Assembly (NCBI GenBank): GCA_021234155.1
Contig: JAJEKV010000004.1
Coordinates: 22,871,314 to 22,935,313 of the forward strand
Direction: 5' to 3'
DNA from: Isoetes taiwanensis
Taxonomy: Eukaryota; Streptophyta; Lycopodiopsida; Isoetales; Isoetaceae
Length of the DNA stretch: 64,000 nt
Shown here: one piece after another, positions 54,401-64,000 of the stretch
How positions within the stretch are numbered: the stretch's first letter is position 1
Layout: the number at the start of each line of letters is the position of its first letter
Program-made: the position numbers and the translations under genes
The notes under the pieces: model-generated
What the model saw: only the letters and a program-made list of their open reading frames with translations
Told to the model about the DNA's origin: nothing
Databases searched by the model: none

Positions 54401-55829
54401 GGTCCTGGGGGAGCGGAAGATGTGGATGCCTCGCGTGGGGCCCCTCGAGGGGGACTTCGAGGGGCCGGAGTGCCCGATCCCCTGCTTTGGTCGCCTCGAA
54501 TTCCCGCATCCTTCCCGGACCAGCCCCGCCGTCCCTCCATGTCTCGCGACAGCCCCCTCGACTTTGGCCAGCTCACGCCTTCTGGTCTTCTTTGCCGTGG
54601 CCGGGTCAAGTCCCTGGCCAACGCATGTAGCCGCCCCTTCAACTTCCTAGGCCTGACGCAGATGGCCACCCGCCTCGCACGCCTCAATCGAAAGATGACC
54701 ACCGGGGTGATCAGGCGCCGAATTCCATGACGACTTCGCCTTTCCAATGGTCACAGTGCCGGGAACATCATCCGGTCCAAGATACATTATGCGGAGTCGG
54801 AAGTGAGATGTTCTCCCGACTCCTCCGTCGAGGCCTCGCGACTACCACATTGCGGCTCCTGCGTCTCTGTTCCTGGAGTTCGGGGGGGCCACCAAGTGTT
54901 GGTTGAGGTGGGCGAGGCATAAGGCCGGCCGGGCCGGGGTGGTGGCGGCCGGCGTGTGATCCCGATGTGTCCCGCGGCATGTGTTCCGGGTTGACGCCCC
55001 GTAGGTTGGTGGGGTTCAAGGGTTGGTGTGTTCTTTTTTGTTTGGTTTCATTCTCCGGTCACGGAGCTCGGCTCTTGCGGGACATTGTCATGTCTTGCCA
55101 TCTCCGCTGCAATAGCGGAGTTGCTCATGTGCCTCGGCATGGAGGCCCTTGCCTTGCTGGCAACGGCCGCCTGCTCTGTAGCTCCCCATCTCGTGCTAAA
55201 TCCTTACCCGGCGAGCGTTCGCTGCGCTGGCTAGCTTCCAAAGTAGCACGGAATCCTTGTCTCCACAAAGGCGGCCTCGCAACCTCGACAGACGGCGGCA
55301 CACTGTGCTCCTCGTCGCGTGGCCATAGCCTCCTCAACCTCGGCACGGATCCGAGGCGGGGTTAAGAGTGTCTCCGCTCTATCCGGTTCTCGCCCCGTCC
55401 CCAGCTTCCATAGCTGCCAACACGGTGTCTACACACCCCTCATATCTACAAGCTCCTGGCGGTATTGCTATCTGTCAAATTGTAGCAAGTGGATGCTATC
55501 ATCTCACTTTTGTGTGCAGCGATCCTCCAATGCGTGATTACGTCGTTTTTCGCACCAATCGCTGCTGCGCAACATCCAGAGATGTTATGTTCTCCACCTC
55601 TCGCCGGGGCCACACGCAGGCGCGCATCGTTGGCCTCAACCCTCGCCGGATGCGGCTCCAAGGTTCGACCGGGCGGATTGCACAGTGTGGCCCGGCCTGG
55701 TCGGGTCGATCGCCTTTGGCTCGGCCTTCCCTCTTCATGGAAGACGTCTCTCCCTCTGCCTGAGGCCTCTTCCTTGGTGGCCCCGCTTCATGGTCTTCCC
55801 CCCAGGGCTCTCACCAAGCGGGGGTCCGA
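54401..55829. other. GC-rich stretch, gene content unclear
   Basis: Markedly more GC- and CpG-rich than the rest of the window, which keeps frames open on both strands for up to ~220 codons without any recognisable domain. Its position just 5' of the LINE 2 endonuclease makes ORF1/5' UTR of that LINE plausible, but no RNA-binding or zinc-knuckle motif is seen. The copia element begins directly after it. Confidence 0.4.
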
Positions 55830-56672
55830 TGAAAATTAGAGGCAAGATTGTGATTATTACAAGTGTAGTGACAAAATGCCTAGCAAGATTTTTCCAATTC
55901 AAGATCCTACATGAACTCATGTAGTGCAAATGAAAATTTAGTGGAGAGCCACAATATGGTCTCTAATCTCCACTAATGTAAACTTGAACTCAATGTTATA
56001 GGAAAAATAACGCTAATGGTCAATAAACCATTGGCTTTAAAACTTTAAAATCATATAATGCAGTCACTGTTCATCGGGCATTGACCCGATTACTGTAGCT
56101 CAGTTGACTTGAGCTTTATGCATTCTTCCCAGCCGGATCCACTTCGTAAGCACCGCTGTATCACCTTGTTCACCGTGTTTTCTTACATAATCTTCAATCC
56201 GGCGGTTAAGGAAAACTTCTACTTTCCTATCCGGGCCAATTCTCATCCCGGTATATATCCCACAGGACAAACGCGAAAACGAAATTGGGTGCACAATATC
56301 CCACAGGATCTCTTGCTAAAATTGGCCTTTTAACCATTGAATCTTAATTTCGAATTTATTCACTTTCTTCTTCAAGCCTTCACCATGGTGATAACATTAG
56401 GTTCTCAATATTCAATGATGAAATTTACTGGGCACTTAACTGGCAACCTATCATCAATTACTGTACCCTAGATAATTACATGATTGCCTGACCTACTGCC
56501 ACTGCTTCTCATAGGCAGGCACATTGGAATGCTTGAGTCATCATTCAACTTAGGTTTCATGCAGCAACTTGTGTTCATCTGGATCATTGTCTGCTCACAT
56601 GTATTCTGGATGCAACCACTGCCACTGCTTCTCATGATTGCATCACAGACTTATCAAGCTGAAAACTTATCA
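55830..56672 (-). repeat. 3' LTR of the copia element
   Basis: Plus-strand ends TG...CA (843 bp). From about 56322 to 56670 I see no difference from the other LTR; the first ~500 bp carry several small differences. Confidence 0.95.
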
Positions 56673-56682
56673 CTCCTCCTTC
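56673..56682 (-). promoter_or_regulatory. Polypurine tract of the copia element
   Basis: GAAGGAGGAG on the minus strand directly before the 3' LTR start (TGATAAG), the usual site for priming plus-strand DNA synthesis. Confidence 0.85.
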
Positions 56683-56685
56683 AGC

Positions 56686-58970
56686 TTATAAGTCTGTAAA
56701 TTACTCACATTTAACTTGCCTTTAAAGTACACATATTTGTTTTCTGGCAGTGCCTTGGTGAAAATATCTGCAACCTGCTTGGTTGTTTCAATATACTTCA
56801 TATAGATTATCTTTTTGTCAGCAAGATCTCTTATGAAATGCATACTTAATTCAATATGTTTGGTCCTGTCATGATGCACAGGATTCTTCACAATTGCTAT
56901 GCAGCTTTGACTATCTGTCCAGATGTCAGTAGGTTCTATTTGTTCACAATACAACTCATTTAACAGTCTTCTTAGCCATACTACTTCTTTGGCCACTAAT
57001 GCAGCTGATGCATATTCTGCTTCAGCTGAGCTCATTGCCACTGCAGCTTGTCTTTTACATCTCCAAGAGATCACTCCTCCTCCAAGAAATATTGCATACC
57101 CTGAAGTTGATCTTCTTGTATGTAAGTCCCCTCCCCAATCTGCATCACTATAGCATTTCATGATTAGATTTTCTGAATTGAAACAAATACCATGTCCTTG
57201 AGTGCCTTTGAGATATTTCAGAACTCGTTTAGCTGCCTCCCAGTGTTCTCTGGTTGCATTGTGATTTCTCCTGCTCAGTATGTTGACTGCATAAGCTATG
57301 TCAGGTCGAGTGTTATTGGCCAAGTATAGTAAGCATCCAATTAATGCCCTGTAGGGAATATTTTCCATTTCTGCAATGTCTTCTTCAGTTTGATTTTGTA
57401 CATAGGTCAACCTGTGTCCTGGGGTCATTGGAATTTTTGCTGGCTTTGCTTCTGCCAGATTGAATCTCTTGAGCATATTTTGTACATGTTTCTCTTGGTG
57501 CAGCCTTAACCATTTTTGCTCTCTATTTCTCACAACCTCTATACCTAGGAATTTTTTAAGTTCACCTAGGTCTGCCATTTGAAAACGTGACTTCAAAATA
57601 TCCTTGCATGTGTTTAGAATTTTGATTGAGCTGGCTATCATAATGCAGTCGTCCACATATAATGCAATTATGCAGTATTCTTCTCCTTGCTTAAATCTAT
57701 ACAAGTTGCCATCATTCTGCAACTTCTCAAATCCCTGTTCTTGCAAGAATTGATTCATACAAAGGTACCACTCTCTTGGTGATTGCTTTAACCCATATAC
57801 AGCCCTATTTAGTTTCCATATCATGTTTTTCCCTTGCTCAAAACCAGGTGCTTGCTTCATAAATGCCTCCTCCTCAAGAGTTGCATTCAAAAAAGCTGTT
57901 TTGACATCCATATGGTGCAATTCTAAATTTAGAGCATTTGCCATGGCCAATAGGATTATGATGCTTGTGAGCTTTACTATAGGTGAGTAGGTTTCATCAT
58001 AATCTCTGGCCTTTTTCTGAGTGAAGCCTTGAGCTACTAATCTTGCCTTGAATTTCTTACTGCCATCTGGATTACTCTTAATTTTGTACAGCCATTTACT
58101 CCCTATGATATTCTGATTTCCATCAGATTTGACTAATTCATATGTCTTGGTGTCCTCAAATGATTTAAGCTCATCTCTCATAGCTGCCATCCACTTTTCT
58201 TTATCTGCACTCTCCAAGACCTCTTCAAAAGTTTGTGGTATAATTTCATCTTCTAGAATTGCCAATATTTGTTCATGCTCTACTGCTTCAATACGTCTGC
58301 TTTTGCCTTGCTCAGTTCTGCCATAAGGTTTATCTTCTAACTTTGCTTCTTCAATTAATCTTTCTGCTTGTGTTTTCCTTTTCCTCCTAATTTTGATAGG
58401 TTCATGTATGTCTTGTCTTGGTTCCTGTGCTACCTCAGGAGCTTGGTGTTCAATTCCTGCTGCATGACCTTGACTCTCTTCTTCCACTGCCTTTTCCAGT
58501 GTATTATGCTCATCTTCTTCATTATGAATAACCTGTTCAATCTCTTCTGAATCATCTATATCATCAGTTTCAAATTTAGCCATTTGCTCTGTAATTTTAG
58601 GAACTAACTTTATCCCTTTTCTGTATCTGTGCTTGTATAATACCCCCTCATTGAATAGAACATCTCTACTGATTATAATGGTCTTTGTTTCTGGATTATA
58701 TACTCTATATCCTTTAGCTTCATTGTCATAACCCACCAAAAATCCAATCTCAGCTCTATTGTCCAATTTTTTTCTCAATTCTGAAGGAACATGAGTGTAT
58801 ACCAAACAACCATAAACTTTATATTTCATGTAATCTATTTTTGCTTCAGGATTCCATACAATGCTTGGTATATTTCCATGAAGTGTGGAGGAAGGGAGTA
58901 TGTTCTGAATTTCTATGGCAGTTTGTAAAGCTTCCACCCAAAGACTATTTGGTAAGCTGATTGCATCCAT
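56686..58970 (-). CDS. Copia integrase C-terminus, reverse transcriptase and RNase H
   Basis: Up to 766 codons without interruption, the longest frame in the window. Residues 1-110 are the integrase C-terminal part (YKVYGCLVYTHVP, GFLVGYDNEAKGYRVYNP). An acidic linker follows to ~240. RT spans ~285-500: SKWLYKIKSNPDGSKKFKAR, HHMDVKTAFLNATL (Asp 355), VYGLKQSPREW and ALYVDDCIMIA (catalytic YVDD at 438-441). RNase H is at ~600-735: CYSDADWGGDLHTRRSTSGY, MSSAEAEY, DSQSCIAI, DRTKHIEL. All catalytic acids I can check are present. The frame ends in the PPT region. In the element it is the C-terminal half of gag-pol; the upstream half is separated by a frame break at about 58980. Confidence 0.96.
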
Positions 58971-58991
58971 AATTGTTCTCGTTTCTTTCTT

Positions 58992-59260
58992 TCACGACAC
59001 CCCATTTTGTTGAGGAGTGTATCTGCATGTTGTTAATTGCCTTTTGATGCCATGTGCAATGCAGTAAGTTCTGAATTTTATTGACAAATACTCTCCACCA
59101 CGGTCTGATCTAATGCATTTTAGCTTATGGCCTGTTTCCCTTTCCATTTCTGCCACATATTGCTTGAATGCATTTAAAGCTTGTGATTTCTTTTCCAAGC
59201 AATATGCTTTACATTTTCGATTTGTAGTCATCAAGAAATGTTATGAAGTACCTTTTGTTA
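58992..59260 (-). pseudogene. Copia integrase core fragment
   Basis: About 80 codons: KKSQALNAFKQYVAEMERET, LKCIRSDRGGEYLS (second catalytic Asp in RSDRGGEY) and YTPQQNGV, followed by a TGA. The expected 'SERKNRT' reads through with two one-to-two-base insertions at CTG and CAG positions (about 58980-58996). The first part of the integrase core lies at 59235-59306 across another break. Confidence 0.92.
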
Positions 59261-59305
59261 CCTCTCGCCTCTCACATTTAATGGACCACACAGTCCGAAA
59301 GTGCA

Positions 59306-60259
59306 CTAGTTCCAAGTGTTTTGCGGTGTTTTTGATTGTCTTTTAGTAAAAGGCAACCTGTGGAATTTTCCTAGAGCACACCCTTCACATATATGATTTG
59401 CTTTGCTGTCACAATAATCTATGTGACCTAGTTTATGCAGACTTTGTAATTTCTTGTAGTCTGTGTGTGCTAGTCTATTATGCCATAATTCTGCTCCAAC
59501 TTCAGATATTGCATTTACACCACAATGCACAAGATTGCTTAGTTCAAACAAGTTGCCAACTCTTTTAGCATAAAACTTCAATTCATCTTTGAGAAACACA
59601 TTACATTGTTCAGCCTCAAATGTCACCCTATATCCCAAATCACATAACTGGCTTACTGAAATTAAATTTTTAATTATGCCTGGAACACACAATACGTCTT
59701 CAATATTCACAATATTTCCATTTAGGTCCTTCAGCTGCAAAAGTCCACTTCCTTGAATATCTTGCAAAGCCCCATTGCCAACTTGTATTTTTCTTGATTT
59801 TGCAGTGGAGAATTTCTTCAAGATTTCAGCATCCTTGACTACTGATCTTTCAGCTCCAGAATCAACTATCAAATGATCAGCATTATTAGCACATGCATTT
59901 TCATTGATAACTGCAAAATCACTTATTACCTCATCTTCATCTTGTGTTTCAGTCTTAGCCTTAGCCTCTTGTTCTTCTTGTGCAATGTATGCTTTCTCAT
60001 ATCCTCCACCTCTACCTCTGCCTACTCTTCCTCTGCTGGAGTCACCCCTTCCTCTAGAAGTTTTACCATAATTTTTTGGTGTGGGGCACTTGGAGGCTGC
60101 ATGTCCTCTCCCCCCACAATTGTAGCAATTAAACTCTTTCTTTAATTTAGGACATTCACTTTTATAATGCCCTGCTTCATGACAGTGGTAGCAAATTATT
60201 TTACCTTTCCTTTTCATTACTAATATTTCAGGGGTTTCTTCATTTTGGCTTTGCCTCAA
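59306..60259 (-). CDS. Copia nucleocapsid, protease and pre-integrase domain
   Basis: An open stretch of 317 codons. Two CCHC zinc knuckles come first (CYHCHEAGHYKSEC and CYNCGGRGHAASKC, residues ~22-57), then an Arg/Gly-rich linker. The aspartic protease follows with HLIVDSGAERSV (active-site DSG at ~132; the usual fourth residue Ser/Thr is Glu), then VLCVPGIIKNLISVSQLCD. The GAG-pre-integrase His-Cys domain comes last (LWHNRLAHTDYKKLQSLHK, ICEGCALGKFHRLPF). The frame ends shortly before the integrase core. Confidence 0.93.
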   Translation of the reverse strand: MRQSQNEETPEILVMKRKGKIICYHCHEAGHYKSECPKLKKEFNCYNCGGRGHAASKCPTPKNYGKTSRGRGDSSRGRVGRGRGGGYEKAYIAQEEQEAKAKTETQDEDEVISDFAVINENACANNADHLIVDSGAERSVVKDAEILKKFSTAKSRKIQVGNGALQDIQGSGLLQLKDLNGNIVNIEDVLCVPGIIKNLISVSQLCDLGYRVTFEAEQCNVFLKDELKFYAKRVGNLFELSNLVHCGVNAISEVGAELWHNRLAHTDYKKLQSLHKLGHIDYCDSKANHICEGCALGKFHRLPFTKRQSKTPQNTWN

Positions 60260-60849
60260 TACTTTCTTCTGCTTCCATTCAGTCCCAAAGCATGACTTAC
60301 CTCCTCCCTACTTTTGCTTGAATTTCTAATGAATAATGCAAGAGTTTCATTCTCCCCTATTGCTCTTGAAATTTGCAACACCTGACTTCTCTCAGATATC
60401 ACAACACCAGCCCCTTCTAGGTCAGCAATCAAGTTATCAAACTTGTTAAAAAATTCGGACACATCTTCATCCTCTCTAAGTTTTAGATTTCTTAATTCAT
60501 TTTCCAATAAATCTATTTGAGAGGATGTTTTCTCCTCATAGTGCTTAAGAAGAAATTTCCACATCTCCCTGGGACTGAAAGACCTTAACTTTAAACGTAT
60601 AGCAGGACTTACCTTACAAGTTATGATACCTTGTGCTTTCTTGACTTTAGCCTGCAATGATTTTCCTCCTCCTGTGCTAGTACCTCCTCCGTAACGTCCA
60701 AAGACTAGTACCTGAAAGCTGCACTGCTGCGGCTCGAGCTGCCACTTTCCAGTGCCTTCCCCCCAGATTGGCACCAGAGGCTCCAACAACCCAAACCTCG
60801 TGGAAGTCGTTCTAGTCAAAGACATCCGCCGCTCAGCTATTTGGATCAA
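60256..60849 (-). CDS. Copia Gag capsid region
   Basis: UBN2-type Gag of about 165 codons after a broken N-terminus: KVKKAQGIITCKVSPAIRLK, FSPREMWKFLLKHYEEKTSS, LLENELRNLKLREDEDVSEF, FNKFDNLIADLEGAGVVIS. The N-terminal 60 codons (60660-60849) read less well and probably contain a frame shift. The frame ends a few codons before the zinc-knuckle frame. A start near 60822 (MSLTRTTS) is the likeliest ATG. Confidence 0.88.
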   Translation of the reverse strand: MIQIAERRMSLTRTTSTRFGLLEPLVPIWGEGTGKWQLEPQQCSFQVLVFGRYGGGTSTGGGKSLQAKVKKAQGIITCKVSPAIRLKLRSFSPREMWKFLLKHYEEKTSSQIDLLENELRNLKLREDEDVSEFFNKFDNLIADLEGAGVVISERSQVLQISRAIGENETLALFIRNSSKSREEVSHALGLNGSRRKY

Positions 60850-60977
60850 CTACCTCCCAGCTCCTCCACATCCGTAACATGCATTATGGCATCCTTCCAT
60901 ATTTGAAATCTCGACCACCTTTATATACGCTATGGTGTTGAGCAAACTTGCTCCAAATCGCTAGACATGATTGAGAT

Positions 60978-60989
60978 GGCTCGATACCA
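60978..60989 (-). promoter_or_regulatory. Primer-binding site of the copia element
   Basis: On the minus strand TGGTATCGAGCC lies four bases from the 5' LTR end. It matches the tRNA-iMet PBS (TGGTATCAGAGCC) except that CAG is written CG. Confidence 0.85.
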
Positions 60990-60993
60990 CCGA

Positions 60994-61838
60994 TGAAATT
61001 AGAGGCAAGATTGTGATTATTACAAGTGTAGTGACAAAAATGCCTAGCAAGATTTTTCCAATTCAAGATCTACATGAACTCATGTAGTGCAAATGAGAAT
61101 TTAGTGGAGAGCCACAATATGGTCTCTAATCTCCACTAATGTAAACTTGAACTCAATGTTATAGGAAAATAACGCTAATGGTCAATAAACCATTGGCTTT
61201 AAACCTTTAAAATCATATAATGCAGTCATCGTTCATCGGGCATTGACCCGACATCGTGAGCTTCCGCTTGACTTGAGCTTTATGCATTCTTCCCAGCCGG
61301 ATCTACTTCGTAAGCACCGCTATGTATCACCTTGTTCACCGTGTTTTCTTACATAATCTTCAATCCGGCGGTTAAGGAAAACTTCTACTTTCCTATCCGG
61401 GCCAATTCTCATCCCGGTATATATCCCACAGGACAAACGCGCGAAACGAGCTGGGTGCACAATATCCCACAGGATCTCTGCTAAAAATTGGCCTTTTAAC
61501 CATTGAATCTTAATTTCGAATTTATTCACTTTCTTCTTCAAGCCTTCACCATGGTGATAACATTAGGTTCTCAATATTCAATGATGAAATTTACTGGGCA
61601 CTTAACTGGCAACCTATCATCAATTACTGTACCCTAGATAATTACATGATTGCCTGACCTACTGCCACTGCTTCTCATAGGCAGGCACATTGGAATGCTT
61701 GAGTCATCATTCAACTTAGGTTTCATGCAGCAACTTGTGTTCATCTGGATCATTGTCTGCTCACATGTATTCTGGATGCAACCACTGCCACTGCTTCTCA
61801 TGATTGCATCACAGACTTATCAAGCTGAAAACTTATCG
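60994..61838 (-). repeat. 5' LTR of the copia element
   Basis: 845 bp, starts TG on the plus strand; the outer end reads CTTATCG where the other LTR has CTTATCA, so the terminal TG of the element is mutated or misread. Promoter and polyadenylation elements were not identified with confidence. Confidence 0.95.
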
Positions 61839-61999
61839 TGGTCAACCTAAGGGTTGGTGTGTTTGGGCCTTCCCGTGATGGGTTGGTGTGGTCCGAGGTA
61901 GCTCACCAACCAAGTGTGGGTCCACACACAGGACTGTGTCTGTGGCCATGACTTGGGGTATGACTTGGGCGACGACTCCTGGATATCTGGTGTGTACCG

Positions 62000-62770
62000 G
62001 CTGCCACAAAAACCCTAGCACACAGCCCAGAAAAGTGCAGATTTGAGCATAGAAACAAAGACAAGCATGCAGATATCATACACCGTTGGAAAGCTCTCTG
62101 AACCAGCTTTCCAACAAGCCCAAGCACATGAAAATCGGACAATCGGATGTGAGAGATACAAATCGGTCGAAGTGTCTACCGATTGCCACGTAAAACCCTA
62201 GCACACAGCCCGAAAAGTGCCAATTTGAGCACAGAAACAAAGCCAAGCATGCAGGTACCATACACCGCTAAAAGATCTCTGAACCAGCTTTCCAACAAGC
62301 CCAAGCACATGAAAAATCGACACACCGGATGCGAGAGATATGACCGATCAAAATTTCGTCGCAAAGATCGAGACCAATCGAATACTTACTAAAACATACG
62401 CCAATCCCTATATTGGTGTCGGACTTTCATCAACAACACCATCAGGAACTAGGGTATGAATTAGTAAAACATTCTCGTAACCTTCAATAAGAGTACAACA
62501 CACACCTTTCAACACCAAGCAAGGCCAAGGCCAACAACGGCATCGGCGAGGGCTATACTTCTCAAAGAAGGAAGAAGAAGGGCTGCCACAAAACCCTAGC
62601 ACACAGCCCGCAAAACAGCCGATTTGAGCACTGAAACAAAGACAAACATGCAGGTATCATACACCGTTGGAAAGCTCTCTGAACCAGCTTTTCAACAAGC
62701 CCAAGCACATGAAAATCTGACACCGGATGTGAGAGATACAGTCCATCGAAGTGTCTACCGGTTGCCACAG
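62000..62770. repeat. Tandem/dispersed ~185-bp repeat with internal hairpin
   Basis: Copies start at about 62000, 62183 and 62581 with TGCCACAAAACCCTAGCACA, the last after a 220-bp spacer. Two copies carry TTGGAAAGC...GCTTTCCAA, a 9-bp stem with an 11-base loop (62093-62120, about 62667-62695); in the middle copy the left arm is mutated. Each ends near 'agatacaat...cgaagtgtctaccg'. Reading frames on the minus strand follow the repeat and have no known domain. Confidence 0.9.
62360..62580. other. Spacer within the ~185-bp repeat
   Basis: Sequence without match elsewhere in the window; purine-rich GAAGGAAGAAGAAGGGC at 62564-62581 borders the next repeat copy. Confidence 0.5.
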
Positions 62771-63570
62771 AGTGCAACTCATACAATAAAATAAATCTCA
62801 CCTTTGACCATATGTGAAAGTGGAGGCATATTAATTTGCCAAAATTTGGTTAGTCCAAGATTACGACCATGTATTAATCTGTCACGTTAACATAAAGAAG
62901 CACCCAGTCGTTATTAAAATAGAATGCTCTTAAGAGCCATGCAAAGTTTGACCAAATAAGAATAATGGCCAACTTTCTAGTACTTGCAAGAAAGAAAAGA
63001 AAAGAAAATGAAATACAATATTACCGACTTGCTTTATTGCGAGGTTGCTCTGTTTCTTCAATGCGGCCAGAAGAAAGCACAGGACATTACACATGCAGGC
63101 TATCCAGTTGATGCTCTTTTCTTGCTAAATCTAGCAATCCAATCCAGCTACAACAACATTCTTGCTCCGCCAAAGTCCTGCTCTTGATCATTCCGGCTTG
63201 TCCATGTGAATTCCCCACGTGCCAAGAAGATAAAGGAGGATGCGGCAAAATCTGGACGGCATAATTCTCGGTATTGGATTGAAAATTCTAGGCATGGCTG
63301 TGTTCTACCCTAAATCTTGTGTAGGTACTTCCATCGTTCGGATATTGGACGCTTAAGAAATTACTTGGTAACTATAGATTCATGATCTAAGCAATCCAAG
63401 AAAATTCAAGGACATGTGCATTGAAGGTTCTTACCTTAGCATGCTTCCATTCATTTATGCCATTTGTTTCACATAAGACGAACACTGCAAGAACTTAGAA
63501 GGGATAGGATAGTAAGGGTTTGAGAGTTGTCCAGCGTATGGATAGGGAAGAATACAACGTGTGTTCGCCA
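62771..63570. other. No gene identified
   Basis: AT-rich, with a CACGTG word at 63217. No exon or repeat family recognised. Confidence 0.4.
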
Positions 63571-63855
63571 TTCGCTTACGCTTTCGTTTGAGAGCAAAGA
63601 AAAAAGATAGTTTTTCCTTCAAGGGCAATCTAGATCGTTAAACAGAGAGAGCGAATCTCAACCATCAAAATCAATCTTAGGGCTGGATCCACGACAACAA
63701 AACATTATAATATAACTAGTTACGGTGCCCAGCGTTGCTGGGCATAGGTTGGGACTTGTAATGTTGGGGACCTATAAATAATAAGGTTGCATTGTGAAAT
63801 TACACAATCTAGCATTGTCGGGCTGAAGTTAAAAACCTGTAAAAGGCAGCAATGC
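63570..63855. repeat. Second copy of the 49960-50187 segment
   Basis: Collinear with 49960-50187 across the Helitron end. The hairpin is complete here. Similarity ends after 'cagcaatgc' (about 63855), where a different sequence follows. Confidence 0.9.
63716..63743 (-). mobile_element. Helitron 3' terminus (minus strand)
   Basis: Minus strand: hairpin GCCCAGCAACGCTGGGC (63727-63743), ACCGTAA, CTAG (63716-63719), then T. The hairpin is identical to those at 11517 and 41489, but the 3' tail differs (ACCGTAA instead of ACTTTTT). The element runs rightward out of the window. Confidence 0.85.
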
Positions 63856-64000
63856 ATAATCACTATGGGGATTCACTATGGGGATTTGAGCCTAATAATA
63901 TTCAAAACATTTTAAATCACTACTATTCTCATATTTTTACGCTCAATTAGAAAAGAAGATAAGAAGGGGTTAGTTTCCAAAAAGACAATAATACAATAGC

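Larger units (their letters stand above)
55830..61838 (-). mobile_element. Complete Ty1/copia LTR retrotransposon, 6.0 kb
   Basis: Two direct LTRs (55830-56672 and 60994-61838) enclose, on the minus strand, PBS, gag, zinc knuckles, protease, integrase, RT and RNase H in copia order (integrase before RT), then a polypurine tract. LTRs differ by small changes confined mostly to one half. Frames are broken at a few places by short indels, so the copy as written is not translatable in one piece. No clear 5-bp target duplication: the left flank ends GTCCGA, the right flank starts TGGTC. Confidence 0.97.

Noticed and set aside
53586-55763. Long open frames on both strands in the GC-rich region (up to ~250 codons)
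   Set aside because: High GC depletes stop codons. The frames contradict each other on both strands, and only short pieces match LINE endonuclease, in other frames.
56923-60145. Plus-strand frames opposite the copia element
   Set aside because: Antisense shadows of gag-pol.

Overview
The window looks like nuclear DNA of a land plant, probably a fern or another seed-free vascular plant with a large, repeat-rich genome. This rests on plant-type gene fragments (PLS-type PPR repeats, a GAUT10/11-like galacturonosyltransferase, a PH-RCC1-FYVE 'PRAF' RCC1 exon, RAD4/XPC, APC7, PyrD, SEC13, uL1/RPL10A, RNR1), exons flanked by GT-AG introns, plant-type Helitron and CACTA termini, and a full-length Ty1/copia element. 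The species is inference. I found no intact host gene: nearly every recognisable coding piece is partial, lacks the rest of its gene, or has frame breaks.

Layout. 1-11.5 kb: AT-rich, gene-poor DNA with a Helitron 3' end at 482, tandem repeats, the right terminus of a CACTA transposon at 6789 and a ~170-bp ATCT microsatellite. 11.5-22.3 kb: a probable ~10.8-kb gene-capturing Helitron on the minus strand, bounded by CTAG plus hairpin on the left (11517) and a plausible TC-type 5' end on the right (22306). It holds pieces of RAD4/XPC, APC7, the PyrD riboflavin deaminase (twice), SEC13 and unidentified exons, with introns. 22.3-28.1 kb: mostly unassigned, with one unidentified ~250-codon reading frame (25.3-26.3 kb) and a small PPR scrap. 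28.15-36.6 kb: a five-unit tandem array (period ~2.05 kb; one unit internally replaced), each full unit a mosaic of exon-like pieces on both strands, including a PPR fragment. 36.6-41.5 kb: PPR, PRAF-RCC1, GAUT and DUF1308-like fragments side by side, closed by a plus-strand Helitron 3' end at 41489 almost identical to the one at 11517.

41.5-50.3 kb: an RPL10A fragment, a long foldback element (42.8-43.4 kb), two copies of a ~470-bp repeat, the second split by a LINE (45.9-49.1 kb), then another Helitron 3' end at 50066. 50.7-54.4 kb: an RNR1 exon and a second LINE of the same family on the minus strand. 55.8-61.8 kb: a complete minus-strand Ty1/copia retrotransposon with two ~845-bp LTRs, primer-binding site, polypurine tract and gag-pol broken by a few small indels. 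61.8-64 kb: a hairpin-containing tandem repeat and a fifth Helitron 3' end.

The main story is capture and shuffling of host gene fragments by Helitron-like elements. At least nine host genes are sampled, several with introns intact, which points to DNA-level rather than mRNA-level capture. Many differences between near-identical repeat copies, and some frame breaks in the copia element, fall at CAG/CTG trinucleotides. Part of the apparent decay may therefore be consensus error at methylated CHG sites.
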